From: Tahibacter aquaticus
GTDB lineage: Bacteria; Pseudomonadota; Gammaproteobacteria; Xanthomonadales; Rhodanobacteraceae
Assembly: GCF_004363655.1 (NCBI RefSeq)
Contig: NZ_SNZH01000018.1
Coordinates: 92,815 to 156,814 of the forward strand
Length of the DNA: 64,000 nt
Direction of reading: 5' to 3'
Part shown: piece by piece, positions 17,699-27,065 of the stretch
Position numbering within the stretch: the stretch's first letter is position 1
How the letters are laid out: each line of letters starts with the position of its first letter
Notes under the pieces: generated by a model
Seen by the model: only the letters and a program-made list of their open reading frames with translations
Databases searched by the model: none
What the model was told of the DNA's origin: nothing
Position numbers and translations under genes: made by a program

Positions 17699-18679
17699 AT
17701 GCTAGGTGAAGATTTCGACATGCCGGTCAGCGACCCCAACCGGGGTACGTTGCGGGTGCTTTTCATCGATGACGAGGCGCGCATCCTGCGCGCACTCAAG
17801 GCGCTGTTCCGCGACCTCGAGGTCTACATCACCACCGATCCGCGCGAGGCGCCGCAGCTGGCGGCAACGCACAATGTCGACGTCGTCGTGTGCGACCAGC
17901 GTATGCCGGAAATGCTGGGCGTCGACGTGTTGCGCGAGATCCGCGAAAAGCATCCGCGCGCGATGCGCGTGTTGCTGACCGGCTATTCCGACCTCAAGGC
18001 CGTGCTGGGCTCGGTCAACGAAGGCGAGGTCTATCGCTTCGTCAACAAGCCCTGGGTCAATGCCGATCTGCGCGCACTGGTGCTGGAAGCGGGCGCGATC
18101 TCGCGCGAAACGCCGGCGGTCGCCAGCGACCAGCTCAGCCCGAACGAACAGAGCATCGCCCGCTCGCAGGTCGGCGTGCTGGTGATCGAGGACGACGCCA
18201 CGGTGCAGCAGCGCCTGCGCGAAATCCTGCAGCCGCACTACCAGGTGCGTTTCGCCAATACCGCCGAACGTGCCATGCAGGTGCTGGAACAGCACGAGAC
18301 TGGCGTGGTGATTTCCGAGACCGCGACCAACCACGGCGCCGATCTCACCCTGATGCTCAAGGCGCTCAAGCAGTACCACCCGCATATCGCCACGGTGGTG
18401 ATCACCGAGCGCGCCAATGCCCAGACCGTGATCGAGCTGATCAACGAAGGCCAGGTCTACCGCATGCTGATCAAGCCGGTGCGCATGGGCTCGTGCCGCC
18501 TCAGCGTCGATTCGGCCCTCGGCCGCTACTGGAAGCTCAAGCAGACGCCCAAGGCGGTACGCCGCTACGGCGTAACGCCGACCGCGGCCACCCTGCAGGC
18601 CCAGGCCAAGCTGCCCAACTCCCTGCTCAGCCGCATCCGCTCGCTGCCGGCGCGGATCTTCGGCGGCGTACGCATCTGA
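17699..18679 (+). CDS. Tandem-receiver response regulator, second receiver lacks the Asp
   Basis: 326 residues. Receiver 1 (~18-135) is complete: acidic pair D24/D25, phospho-acceptor D66 in VVVCDQRMPE, T94 and K117. Receiver 2 (~158-275) keeps E164/D165/D166, T236 and K259, but the position matching D66 is Glu207 (VVISETAT), at the same 42-residue spacing from the acidic pocket. No DNA-binding, HD-GYP or GGDEF output domain follows; only a ~50-residue basic tail. The Glu may mimic the phosphorylated state. It is in an operon with the kinase and probably acts by protein contact. Confidence 0.88.
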   Translation: MLGEDFDMPVSDPNRGTLRVLFIDDEARILRALKALFRDLEVYITTDPREAPQLAATHNVDVVVCDQRMPEMLGVDVLREIREKHPRAMRVLLTGYSDLKAVLGSVNEGEVYRFVNKPWVNADLRALVLEAGAISRETPAVASDQLSPNEQSIARSQVGVLVIEDDATVQQRLREILQPHYQVRFANTAERAMQVLEQHETGVVISETATNHGADLTLMLKALKQYHPHIATVVITERANAQTVIELINEGQVYRMLIKPVRMGSCRLSVDSALGRYWKLKQTPKAVRRYGVTPTAATLQAQAKLPNSLLSRIRSLPARIFGGVRI

Positions 18680-18716
18680 AGCGCGCGGCGCAGTCGCGCG
18701 CAGGCTGAGGCCGGCC

Positions 18717-19577
18717 ATGCAACGCGTTCTGGTCATCGGCGGCAGCGGAGCGGTCGGCGGGTTCCTGTTGCAGCGCCTGGGCGCGGCCGGCCAATCCGTA
18801 CTCGCATTGAGCCGCCAGCCGCAATTGCCCCGCACCGGCGTGCAATGGCTGCGCGCCGGACTGGCGCCGGACCTGGCCGTGCCCGCGATCGATGCGCTCA
18901 TCTGCGCCGGACCGCTGGACGCCTTCGTCGACTGGCTCTGTGCGGCCGCACTGCCGGGCCTGCAGCGTGTCATTGCGCTGAGTTCCATGAGTGCAGCGAG
19001 CAAACAGACATCGGTCGACGCGGCCGAACGCGAACTCGCCGCACGCCTGGCCGCATGCGAACAGCGCCTGGCGCAGCATTGCCAGGTACATGACGTGGCC
19101 TGGACCGTGCTGCGGCCGACCCTGATCTACGGTGCCGGTGTCGATCGCAGCCTCAGCCCGCTCGCGCGCCAGGCGCAGCGCTACGGCGTATTCCCGCGTA
19201 TTGCCGGCGCGCGCGGCCTGCGCCAGCCGGTGCATGCCGACGATGTCGCCGCCGCCTGCGTCGCCGCACTGGCCGGCGCCGGGGCAGGGCAGCTGTTCGA
19301 ACTGGGCGGCGGCGAGCGCCTGAGCTACGCGCAAATGCTCGAACGCGTGCGCGCCGGCCTGGGACGGCGCACTTTGCCGCTGCCCTTGCCGATTTATCTT
19401 TTGCGCCGCATCGCCCGTTTGAGCGGCCGCGGCGGCGGAATGGTGCAGCGCCTCACGCAGGATTTGCTCGCCGACAACGCGCCGGCGGAAGCCGTGCTCG
19501 GCTATCGGCCACGCCCATTCCAACCAGGGCCTGAATGCTGGGCGGCGGTATCGCCGGAACGTGACGGCGTTCAATAA
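18717..19577 (+). CDS. NAD-dependent epimerase/dehydratase (extended SDR-like)
   Basis: 286 residues. It starts with the dinucleotide-binding MQRVLVIGGSGAVGGFLLQRL. LRPTLIYGAG and PVHADDVAAACVAAL are the conserved C-terminal blocks of extended/atypical SDRs. The usual YxxxK is not evident: after IALSSMSAASK comes an acidic helix, so catalysis may be altered or the protein may be a binding/regulatory SDR. It follows the response regulator by 37 nt and may share its transcript. Substrate unknown. Confidence 0.8.
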   Translation: MQRVLVIGGSGAVGGFLLQRLGAAGQSVLALSRQPQLPRTGVQWLRAGLAPDLAVPAIDALICAGPLDAFVDWLCAAALPGLQRVIALSSMSAASKQTSVDAAERELAARLAACEQRLAQHCQVHDVAWTVLRPTLIYGAGVDRSLSPLARQAQRYGVFPRIAGARGLRQPVHADDVAAACVAALAGAGAGQLFELGGGERLSYAQMLERVRAGLGRRTLPLPLPIYLLRRIARLSGRGGGMVQRLTQDLLADNAPAEAVLGYRPRPFQPGPECWAAVSPERDGVQ

Positions 19578-19875
19578 ACGCGGCCCCGCAGCCACAGTCG
19601 CGATTCTGACTGGCTCAGCGCGGCGGCAGCCTCGGCGCGGCGGTGTGTGCGGGTAGCGAGCGGCGCGGGGCCGCCGCCTTCGCCGGCCCCGGTACGGGCT
19701 GCAAACCGGCGTATTGCGCTTTTTGTGAAAAGTGAACTAGGCGGCAAATCAGGCGAAATATGTTGCGCCGCAACAGCAAAACTGTCCCGGCCAGTTCGTT
19801 AAATCAACGTTGCCAACGAGCGTTTGAACTCCCTAAGATACGGAGCGTTGCGCATCCACCTTTAAGGAATTCCCT

Positions 19876-22071
19876 ATGCAGGCCCGAAAGAGTTTGGCAC
19901 TGGCATTGTCGTCTGCACTGCTTGCCGCATGCGGCGGCGGTAGTAACAGTCCCCGCGCCACACCGACGCCGCCGGCGAACAACGGCAACGGCACCCCCGT
20001 GACCGGCGTCATCGCGGCCCGCTTCGATCCGTCCAATGCCGATGCCGCGCAGCGCGTTATCCCGCTGCCGAACAATCTGCTGCTGTCGGGCACCACCGAC
20101 CTGACCCTGAACATCCCGGTCGCCAATCCGAACAACTTCAACGATCCCCAGGTCGCGGTGAACGCGCTGGACGGCTGGAGCACGGTAGGCCCGGGCCAGG
20201 TGCAGTTCAGCGTGCCGCCCAAGACCAGCACCCTGGTTGCCGGCAGCACCATCCGCCTGTTCGAAGTGACCTTGACCGGTCCCGGCGGCGGCGTAACCGG
20301 CGTGGTGCGCGAACTCGCGACCCCGGCCGATTTCATCGTCGCCCCGGCGCCGTCCGACACCACCGCGCGCACGGTCGCGATCGTGCCGACCAAGCCGCTC
20401 AAGCAGCTGACCAGCTATATGGCGGTCGTCACCACCGGCGTCACCGACGCCAACGGCAACGACGCCACGCCGGACCAGACCTACTTCCTGTCCAAGCGCA
20501 CCGCGCCGCTCTGCGTCAACGGCGCCTCCACCGAACCGCTGTTGCCGGCGGCCACCGCCTGCGCCCTGGAGCCGCTGCGCCAACTGACCAATTCGCACCT
20601 GGCTGCGGCAAACAGCAAGGGCATCACGCCGGACAAGGTCGTCGTGAGCTGGGTCTTCACCACCCAGTCGATCACACCGGTGCTGCAGGCCGCCGTCGGC
20701 AAGGTCGGCCAGTCGCCGGCACCGCTGACCCGCGTCGCGCCCACGGGCAAGACCATTGGCGATCTCAATCTCGGCCTCGCGCCGATCGCTGACATCTTCA
20801 TCGGCACCATCGATCTGCCGTATTACCTCAAGGCACCGGCCAACAGCACCTTGCCGGCTCGTGCGGCTGCCGTGCTCGGCGGTTTCTGGCAGGCGGCACC
20901 CGGCGCCTACGTGCCGCCGTTCAATGCGGCCGGCCTGTCGCCGACCTCGACCAACGTCACCTTCGCCAATCCGTTCCCGGTCGCGACCAAGACCGAGACC
21001 GTGCCGCTGCTGCTGACCGTGCCGAATGCCGCCTCGGGCAAGACCCGTCCGGCCCAAGGCTGGCCCATCGTGATCTACCAGCATGGCATCACGCGCAACC
21101 GCACCGACGCGTTCGCGATTTCGCAGACGCTGGCTTCGCAGGGCTATGCGGTCATCGCGATCGACATTCCGCTGCACGGCCTGCCGCCGGGTCATCCCTT
21201 CAATATCGAATCGACCCCGCTGGCCGCGACCGGCGCGCACGAACGCACCTTCAATGTCGATCTTCTCAAGAACGACGGCACTGCTTGCCCGACCGGCCAG
21301 TCCGTCTGCGAAGACGGCATCCCCGATCCGTCTGGCGCGCACATGATCAACCTGGGCAGCCTGCTGACCTCGCGCGACAACCTGCGCCAGGGCATCGTCG
21401 ACCTGTTCTCGCTGGCCAAGGCCATACCGACCATCAGCTACGACGGCGCCGCCGGTGCCGATTTCGACAGCTCGCGCGTCCAGTTCGTCGGCCAGTCGCT
21501 GGGCAGCATCCTCGGCATCAGCTTCGTCGCGTTCGAACCGACCATCAACACGGCCGTGTTCAGCGTGCCGGGCGGCGGCGTCGCGCGCATGCTCGATGGT
21601 TCGGCCACCTTCGGTCCGCGCATCCGCGCTGGCCTTGCGGCGGCTGGCGTGAATGCCGGCACGCCCGACTTCGACCGCTTCCTCGGCGCAGCGCAGCAGG
21701 CCATCGACGGTGCCGATCCGCTCAACACCGCGTTCGCCCTGGCCGGCAAGCGCGTGCTACTGCATGAAGTGGTCGGCGGCGGCACGGTACTTCCCGACCA
21801 GGTAATTCCGAACACGGTCGCCGGCGCTCCGCTGGCCGGCACCGAGCCGCTGATCCGCGCGCTGGGACTGGCCTCGATCACCGCGACCACGCAGTCCGCT
21901 ACCGGTGTGCGCGGCGCGACACGCTTCATCCAGGGCAACCACGGCTCGCTGCTCGATCCGAGCGCTTCGGCAGCGGCAACGGTAGAAATGCAGAAAGAAA
22001 TGGCGAGCATGCTGGTCAGCGGCGGTACCGCAGTCCAGGTGAGCGACACCTCCGTCATCAAGACGCAGTAA
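19876..22071 (+). CDS. Surface lipoprotein lipase, Pla-1/Cef (VolA) type
   Basis: 731 residues. A lipoprotein signal ends LLAAC with the lipidated Cys19, then a Gly/Pro/Asn spacer. An Ig-like N-terminal half (~40-330) precedes an alpha/beta-hydrolase: YQHGITRNR (oxyanion-type HG), VIAIDIPLHG, the nucleophile elbow FVGQSLGSI with Ser541, and GNHGSLLD with His689 as the likely catalytic base. This is the layout of Pla-1/Cef extracellular lipases, including Vibrio VolA, a surface lysophospholipase. It is first in line with the DUF1302 and DUF1329 genes and probably feeds them lipid products; that last point is inference. Confidence 0.85.
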   Translation: MQARKSLALALSSALLAACGGGSNSPRATPTPPANNGNGTPVTGVIAARFDPSNADAAQRVIPLPNNLLLSGTTDLTLNIPVANPNNFNDPQVAVNALDGWSTVGPGQVQFSVPPKTSTLVAGSTIRLFEVTLTGPGGGVTGVVRELATPADFIVAPAPSDTTARTVAIVPTKPLKQLTSYMAVVTTGVTDANGNDATPDQTYFLSKRTAPLCVNGASTEPLLPAATACALEPLRQLTNSHLAAANSKGITPDKVVVSWVFTTQSITPVLQAAVGKVGQSPAPLTRVAPTGKTIGDLNLGLAPIADIFIGTIDLPYYLKAPANSTLPARAAAVLGGFWQAAPGAYVPPFNAAGLSPTSTNVTFANPFPVATKTETVPLLLTVPNAASGKTRPAQGWPIVIYQHGITRNRTDAFAISQTLASQGYAVIAIDIPLHGLPPGHPFNIESTPLAATGAHERTFNVDLLKNDGTACPTGQSVCEDGIPDPSGAHMINLGSLLTSRDNLRQGIVDLFSLAKAIPTISYDGAAGADFDSSRVQFVGQSLGSILGISFVAFEPTINTAVFSVPGGGVARMLDGSATFGPRIRAGLAAAGVNAGTPDFDRFLGAAQQAIDGADPLNTAFALAGKRVLLHEVVGGGTVLPDQVIPNTVAGAPLAGTEPLIRALGLASITATTQSATGVRGATRFIQGNHGSLLDPSASAAATVEMQKEMASMLVSGGTAVQVSDTSVIKTQ

Positions 22072-22101
22072 GCGACGACCAGGAACTTGGGGAAAACCAA
22101 T

Positions 22102-24000
22102 ATGAAGAAGAACACCAACTTCCGCGCCGGCCTGCGTCCCATGGCCGTGGCCGTCGCCGTAGCCCTGAGCGGCGCGGTCATGGCACCGGCGGCCCAGGCT
22201 TTCGAGTTCGGCAGTTCCGACGGCTTCCACGGCACGGTCAATTCCACCCTGACCTACGGTGCGGCCTGGCGCGTGTCCTCGCAGGACGACAACCTGATCG
22301 GCAAGTCGCAGTTCAATCCAGCCATCAGCCAGCCGCCGTTCGCCCTGGGCAGCCCGGAACAGCGCGCCGCCCGCGGCCGCTACTCGGTCAACGGCGACGA
22401 CGGCGACATGAAGTACGACGACGGCGACGTGTTCACCAACGCGGTCAAGGCCACGGTCGAGCTGAGCCTGCTCTACGGCGCCAACAGCGGTGCGTTCTTC
22501 CGTGCCTACAGCTTCTACGACTGGGAAAATGCCAACCGCTACGACCTGTCGCACGAGGCCAAGGAAAAAGTCGGCAAAGATACAAAAATCCTCGACGCCT
22601 TCGTTTTCCACAACTTCAATATCGGCAGCAAGTCGGCCTCGATCCGTCTCGGCCAGCAGGTGGTGAGCTGGGGCGAAAGCACCTTCATCCAGGGCGGCGT
22701 GAACGTCATCAATCCGATCGACGTGTCCAAGCTGCGCGTGGCCGGTGCCGAGCTGAAGGAAGCCTTCCTGCCGGTCAACATGCTGTGGGGCTCGGTCAAC
22801 ATCACCGATTCGCTGTCGGCCGAAGCGCTGTACATGTTCGAATTCGAGCAGACCGAAGCCGATCCGGCCGGCACCTATTTCTCGACCAACGACTTCGCCA
22901 CGCTCGGCGGCAGCTACGTGATGCTGAATTTCGGCACCATTCCGCAGCCGGTGATCAACCCCGATTTCTACTACGGCTACTGCTTCGGCAATGGCGGCAC
23001 CGACAATCCCAACCTGCCGCCGCAGCTCAAGCCGGCCGCCTGCGGAGCGGCCGTGCCGCGTTCGCCGGACCGCTTCGCCAAGGACTCGGGCCAGTACGGC
23101 TTCCGCCTGAACTACCTGGCCGACTGGCTCAACAACTCCGAGTTCGGCTTCTATGCGCTGAACTACCACAGCCGCCTGCCGCTGCTGTCGGGCACGGCGG
23201 TGACCAGCACCAACGTCAACAGCGGCCGCTACTTCGCCGAATACCCCGAAGACATCCGCATGTATGCGGTCAGCTTCAACATGCCGCTGGAAGGTCCGGG
23301 CGTCGCGTTGCAGGGCGAGTTGTCCTACCGGCCGAACCAGCCGCTGCAGATCGACGACGTGGAATTGCTGTTCGCCGCCCTGAGCCCGCTCAATGCGGTG
23401 ATCCCGGCGCCGGGCCTGCGCTTCGGCAGCCAGCTCGGCCAGTTCGCGCCGGGCCAGGAAGTGCGCGGCTGGGAACGCCACAAGGTGTCGCAGCTGCAGG
23501 TAACAGCGACCAAGGTGTTCGGCCCGGGCAACTTCGTCGGCGCCGACCAGATCTCCCTCGTCGGCGAAGTCGGCTTCACCAATATCTGGGATCTGCCTGA
23601 CCCCTCGGTCATGCGCTACCAGGGCGACGGTACCGATACCGGCGGTGGCTACGACGTGACCTCCGGCGCGCTGCGCAACCCGCAGACCCAGACCGACGGC
23701 TTCCCCACCTCGTTCTCCTGGGGCTATCGCATCGCCGCACGCGCCGACTACAACAACGCCTTCGGCGGCGCCTTCACGCTGTCGCCGCGCATCGCTTTCA
23801 ATCATGACGTCAACGGCATCTCGCCGGGTCCGGGCGGCAACTTCATTGAAGACCGCAAGTCCGTCACCCTGGGTGCCGAAGCGAACTACCTCAACAAGCT
23901 GGCCTTCGATATCAGCTACACGAACTTCTTCGGCGCCGGCGCCCTGAATTTGATCAGCGACCGCGACTTCGTCGCGTTCTCGGTCAAGTATTCGTTCTAA
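22102..24000 (+). CDS. DUF1302 outer-membrane protein
   Basis: 632 residues. A signal peptide ends at APAAQA (~32), followed by FEFGSSDGFHGTVNSTLTYGAAWRVS, the DUF1302 opening. Alternating aromatic strands continue to a C-terminal Phe (FVAFSVKYSF), the usual sign of an outer-membrane beta-barrel. GQQVVSWGES and the AYSFYDWEN block are typical of the family. These proteins sit beside DUF1329 and MMPL genes in many proteobacteria and are thought to pass hydrophobic compounds. Start ATG 22102 is 30 nt after the lipase; a start at 22087 is possible. Confidence 0.88.
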   Translation: MKKNTNFRAGLRPMAVAVAVALSGAVMAPAAQAFEFGSSDGFHGTVNSTLTYGAAWRVSSQDDNLIGKSQFNPAISQPPFALGSPEQRAARGRYSVNGDDGDMKYDDGDVFTNAVKATVELSLLYGANSGAFFRAYSFYDWENANRYDLSHEAKEKVGKDTKILDAFVFHNFNIGSKSASIRLGQQVVSWGESTFIQGGVNVINPIDVSKLRVAGAELKEAFLPVNMLWGSVNITDSLSAEALYMFEFEQTEADPAGTYFSTNDFATLGGSYVMLNFGTIPQPVINPDFYYGYCFGNGGTDNPNLPPQLKPAACGAAVPRSPDRFAKDSGQYGFRLNYLADWLNNSEFGFYALNYHSRLPLLSGTAVTSTNVNSGRYFAEYPEDIRMYAVSFNMPLEGPGVALQGELSYRPNQPLQIDDVELLFAALSPLNAVIPAPGLRFGSQLGQFAPGQEVRGWERHKVSQLQVTATKVFGPGNFVGADQISLVGEVGFTNIWDLPDPSVMRYQGDGTDTGGGYDVTSGALRNPQTQTDGFPTSFSWGYRIAARADYNNAFGGAFTLSPRIAFNHDVNGISPGPGGNFIEDRKSVTLGAEANYLNKLAFDISYTNFFGAGALNLISDRDFVAFSVKYSF

Positions 24001-24020
24001 GTTCTGCGGGAGGGAAATAC

Positions 24021-25406
24021 ATGACGATGCTCAAAAAGACCAAGACTGCGGCCCTGGTGGCACTGGCTCTGGTGTCGACCGCGGCCCTGGCCAAGGTCAG
24101 CCCGCAGGAAGCGGCCAAACTCGGTGTCAGCGGCACGCCGCTCACGCCGATGGGGGCCGAACGCGCCGGCAACAAAGACGGCACCATTCCGGAATGGAAG
24201 GGCGGCATCACCTCGCCGCCGTCGGGCTACAAGGTCGGCGACCACCATCCCGATCCCTATGCCGACGACAAGCCAACGCTGACCATCACCGCGGCCAACT
24301 ACAAGGAACAGGGCGACAAGATCGGCGCAGGCCAGATCGCCATGTTCGAAAAATACAAGAACTGGAAAATGGTGGTTTATCCCACCCGCCGCAGCGCGTC
24401 GTATCCCGCCCGCACCTACGAGACCACGATCAAGAACGCCAGCACCGGCGAGCTGGTCGATGATGGCGAAGGCGTGGACAACGTGGCCGAAGGCGTGCCG
24501 TTCCCCATCCTCGACAAAGATCCGGTGAAGGCCGGCTACGAGGCCGTCTGGAACCACAAGCTGAAGTTCAAGGGCGTGGCCGGCCTGCGCTGGGCCAACC
24601 AGGCGGCACCGACCGCCAGCGGCGCGTATACGCTGACCCGCATCAAGGAAGAGCTGCTCGGCCTGTACTACAAGCCCGGCAACACGCTCAAGGACATCAA
24701 CAACATCCTGATCTACTTCTACCAGGAAGTGGTCGCGCCGCCGCGTCTTGCCGGCCAGGTGCTGCTGGTGCACGAAACCCTGGATTCGAAGAAAGAGCCG
24801 CGCCAGGCATGGGTCTACAACCCCGGCCAGCGCCGTGTGCGCCGCGCACCGAACGTGGCCTATGACAATCCGGGCACCGCGTCCGACGGCCTGCGCACCA
24901 ACGACCAGACCGACATGTTCAACGGCGCGATGGACCGCTACGACTGGAAGCTGGTCGGCAAGAAGGAAATGTACGTTCCGTACAATTCCTACAAGGCGCA
25001 CAGCGACAAGACCAAGGTGGAAGACCTGGTCAAGCCTGGCTTCATCAATCCCGACCTGCTGCGCTACGAACTGCACCGCGTCTACGTGGTGGAAGCCACG
25101 CTCAAGGCCGGCCAGCGCCATATCAATCCGCGCCGTACGTTCTACATCGACGAGGACAGCTGGCAGATCCTGGTGATGGACCACTACGACACCGCCGGCA
25201 AGCTGTGGCGTTATTCCGAAGCGCCGAGCGTGAATTACTACGAAGTGCCGCTGATGTGGTCGACGCTGGAAACCCATCACGACCTGAAATCCGGCCGCTA
25301 CATCGTGTCGGGCCTGGACAACCAGGAGGCGATGTACGACTTCTCCTACCAGACCACGCCGGACATGTTCACGCCGCAATCCCTGCGTCAGCGCGGCTTC
25401 CAGTAA
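24021..25406 (+). CDS. DUF1329 periplasmic protein (LolA/LolB-like fold)
   Basis: 461 residues. A signal peptide ends near ALAKV (~24). The family's opening KLGVSGTPLTPMGAERAGNKDGTIPEW is complete, followed by the long beta-rich body with PRQAWVYNPGQRRVRRAPNVAYD and MDRYDWKLVGKKEMYVPYN. DUF1329 belongs with LolA/LolB-type lipid-binding folds, so a periplasmic carrier of a hydrophobic ligand is the best guess. It lies 20 nt after DUF1302 with a GGGAGG site. Two strong hairpins follow, so transcription may end here. Confidence 0.9.
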   Translation: MTMLKKTKTAALVALALVSTAALAKVSPQEAAKLGVSGTPLTPMGAERAGNKDGTIPEWKGGITSPPSGYKVGDHHPDPYADDKPTLTITAANYKEQGDKIGAGQIAMFEKYKNWKMVVYPTRRSASYPARTYETTIKNASTGELVDDGEGVDNVAEGVPFPILDKDPVKAGYEAVWNHKLKFKGVAGLRWANQAAPTASGAYTLTRIKEELLGLYYKPGNTLKDINNILIYFYQEVVAPPRLAGQVLLVHETLDSKKEPRQAWVYNPGQRRVRRAPNVAYDNPGTASDGLRTNDQTDMFNGAMDRYDWKLVGKKEMYVPYNSYKAHSDKTKVEDLVKPGFINPDLLRYELHRVYVVEATLKAGQRHINPRRTFYIDEDSWQILVMDHYDTAGKLWRYSEAPSVNYYEVPLMWSTLETHHDLKSGRYIVSGLDNQEAMYDFSYQTTPDMFTPQSLRQRGFQ

Positions 25407-25428
25407 GCCGTAGCACGATGCCGTATCG

Positions 25429-25461
25429 ATCAGCCGCCGCCGTTCCGGGGCGGCTGATTTC
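25429..25461 (+). terminator. Terminator-like hairpin after DUF1329
   Basis: A 10-bp perfect stem ATCAGCCGCC / GGCGGCTGAT with a 10-nt loop, followed by TTCGTTT. It is 22 nt after the DUF1329 stop, the right place for an intrinsic terminator. Confidence 0.65.
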
Positions 25462-25504
25462 GTTTGCAGCACGGCAAATTCCCGTTGTCGTGCCAACGCA
25501 TGCG

Positions 25505-25540
25505 CCATGCCGGCCTGCGCCGGCATGGTTGCGCTTTTTG
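25505..25540 (+). terminator. Second terminator-like hairpin
   Basis: A 10-bp perfect stem CCATGCCGGC / GCCGGCATGG with a CTGC loop, then a five-T run at 25535-25539. It backs up the hairpin 75 nt upstream. Confidence 0.55.
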
Positions 25541-25804
25541 CGCTGCTGCCGGGGAAATTGAAAAAAACGTGCAACGGCCAAAAAGCATTCCGCGACAGCG
25601 GCGGATTGCGCTAAGGTGAAGCAGCGGTAAACGCAGGTGAAAAGCGACACACGCAAGCGCCGGCACAGCCAGGCGCTGCAGACGAATACCGGCCGTCGCC
25701 ATCGATGCGGCGGCAGCTCGGAACGAGAGGGCGCGGCCAGGTTCGCGCCTGCGACGGGAAGGAACAGCAAGCAGCCTTCCCCACAGACTGCGAGGGGCGT
25801 GCAG

Positions 25805-26977
25805 ATGGGACGTTTGGGTAGAACTGGGGTGATGTCGTGGCGCCGGCTGTTGCTGGCATCGGCGCTGCTCAGCAGCATGGCCGTCGCACAGGAATCGGCT
25901 GCGCCGGCCGCGGCGGCAGCGCCGGCGGCAGTAGCAGGCGCCAGCGCGGGCAGCGCCGCAGCGCCTGCAGTGGCCTGGCCGGAGCCGGTCGGCAGCAAGG
26001 CCGAGATAATGCCGCTGGTAACCCAGTCGCTGCTGCTCGATCTGGTCGAGTCCGGCAATCGCGCCATCGCCGTCGGCGAGCGCGGCGCCATCGTGATCTC
26101 CGACGACCGCAGCAACTGGCGCCAGGTCGCCGACGTGCCGACGCGCGCGACACTGACCGCCGTCAGCGCGGTCGGCAACGCCGTCTGGGCCGTCGGCCGC
26201 GATGGCGTCATCCTGGCCAGCAGCGATGCGGGCGAGCACTGGCAGGTGCAGCGCAAGGATCCGTGGCAGCCGCCTGGCGCCGACGCTGGCCCCAGCGATG
26301 CGCGCCATGGCGCGCCACTGCTCGATGTGTTGTTTCTCGACGAGCGCCACGGCTTTGCCGTCGGTGCCTACAGCCTGTTCCTGGAAACCAGCGACGGCGG
26401 CGCGACCTGGGGCGAACGCAAGATCCTGGCTGAAGCCGCTCCTGCCGCCGCTGCCGCCGGCGGCAGCGGCAAATGGACCTTCTCCCGGGAAGAACTGAAG
26501 ATCGAGGACGAAAGCGAGCCGCACTTCAACGCGATTGCACGCACCAGCGACGGCTCGCTGCTGATTGCCGGCGAACGCGGCAGCCTGCTGCGCTCGCGCG
26601 ACAACGGCGCCAACTGGCAGCGCCTGAAGCTGCCCTACGATGGCTCCATGTTCGGCGCGATCGGTTTCGAAGGGCAGCGCGTGATCGTGTTCGGCCTGCG
26701 CGGCCATGCCTTCGAAACCGACGACCTCGGCGACAACTGGAAAGAGCTGGCGACCGATACCGAACTGAGCCTGCTCGGCGGCACCAAGCTGGCCAACGGC
26801 GGCGTTGCCCTGGTCGGCGCCAACGGTCTGGTGCTGCTGCGCCGTTCGGCCGGCGAGCCGCTGCGTGCCGGTGCCATTGATCCGGCCGGTGCGCTGGCGG
26901 CAATACTCGGCATCGAGGGCGGCGGTGCCTTCCTCGTCGCCGGCGAGAACGGCATCGCGCGCTACCAGCCGCGCTGA
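25805..26977 (+). CDS. YCF48/BNR-type beta-propeller, exported
   Basis: 390 residues from ATG 25805 (GAGGGG upstream); ATG 25832 is an alternative. A signal peptide (LLLASALLSSMAVAQ) is followed by an Ala-rich spacer. Repeated propeller blades have the S-x-D-x-G-x-x-W Asp-box form: SSDAGEHWQ, TSDGGATWG, SRDNGANWQ, TDDLGDNWK. This is the YCF48/HCF136-like class, known from photosystem assembly but common beside MMPL transporters in non-phototrophs. It probably docks to the transporter's periplasmic face. The MMPL gene follows by 88 nt. Confidence 0.85.
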   Translation: MGRLGRTGVMSWRRLLLASALLSSMAVAQESAAPAAAAAPAAVAGASAGSAAAPAVAWPEPVGSKAEIMPLVTQSLLLDLVESGNRAIAVGERGAIVISDDRSNWRQVADVPTRATLTAVSAVGNAVWAVGRDGVILASSDAGEHWQVQRKDPWQPPGADAGPSDARHGAPLLDVLFLDERHGFAVGAYSLFLETSDGGATWGERKILAEAAPAAAAAGGSGKWTFSREELKIEDESEPHFNAIARTSDGSLLIAGERGSLLRSRDNGANWQRLKLPYDGSMFGAIGFEGQRVIVFGLRGHAFETDDLGDNWKELATDTELSLLGGTKLANGGVALVGANGLVLLRRSAGEPLRAGAIDPAGALAAILGIEGGGAFLVAGENGIARYQPR

Positions 26978-27065
26978 AGTCCGGCAAAGTAGACAAGTCT
27001 AGAACTCCAGAATTATCCGCTGCCGCCGCACTGTGGCGGCCGGACGCAAAGCACGAGGGGACGAC

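Larger units (their letters stand above)
25407..25804. other. 398-nt gap inside the envelope module
   Basis: No gene seen besides the upstream extension of the next frame, which is Arg-rich and unlikely. The first 135 nt hold two terminator-like hairpins; the rest probably carries a promoter for the YCF48-type and MMPL genes. Confidence 0.5.
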
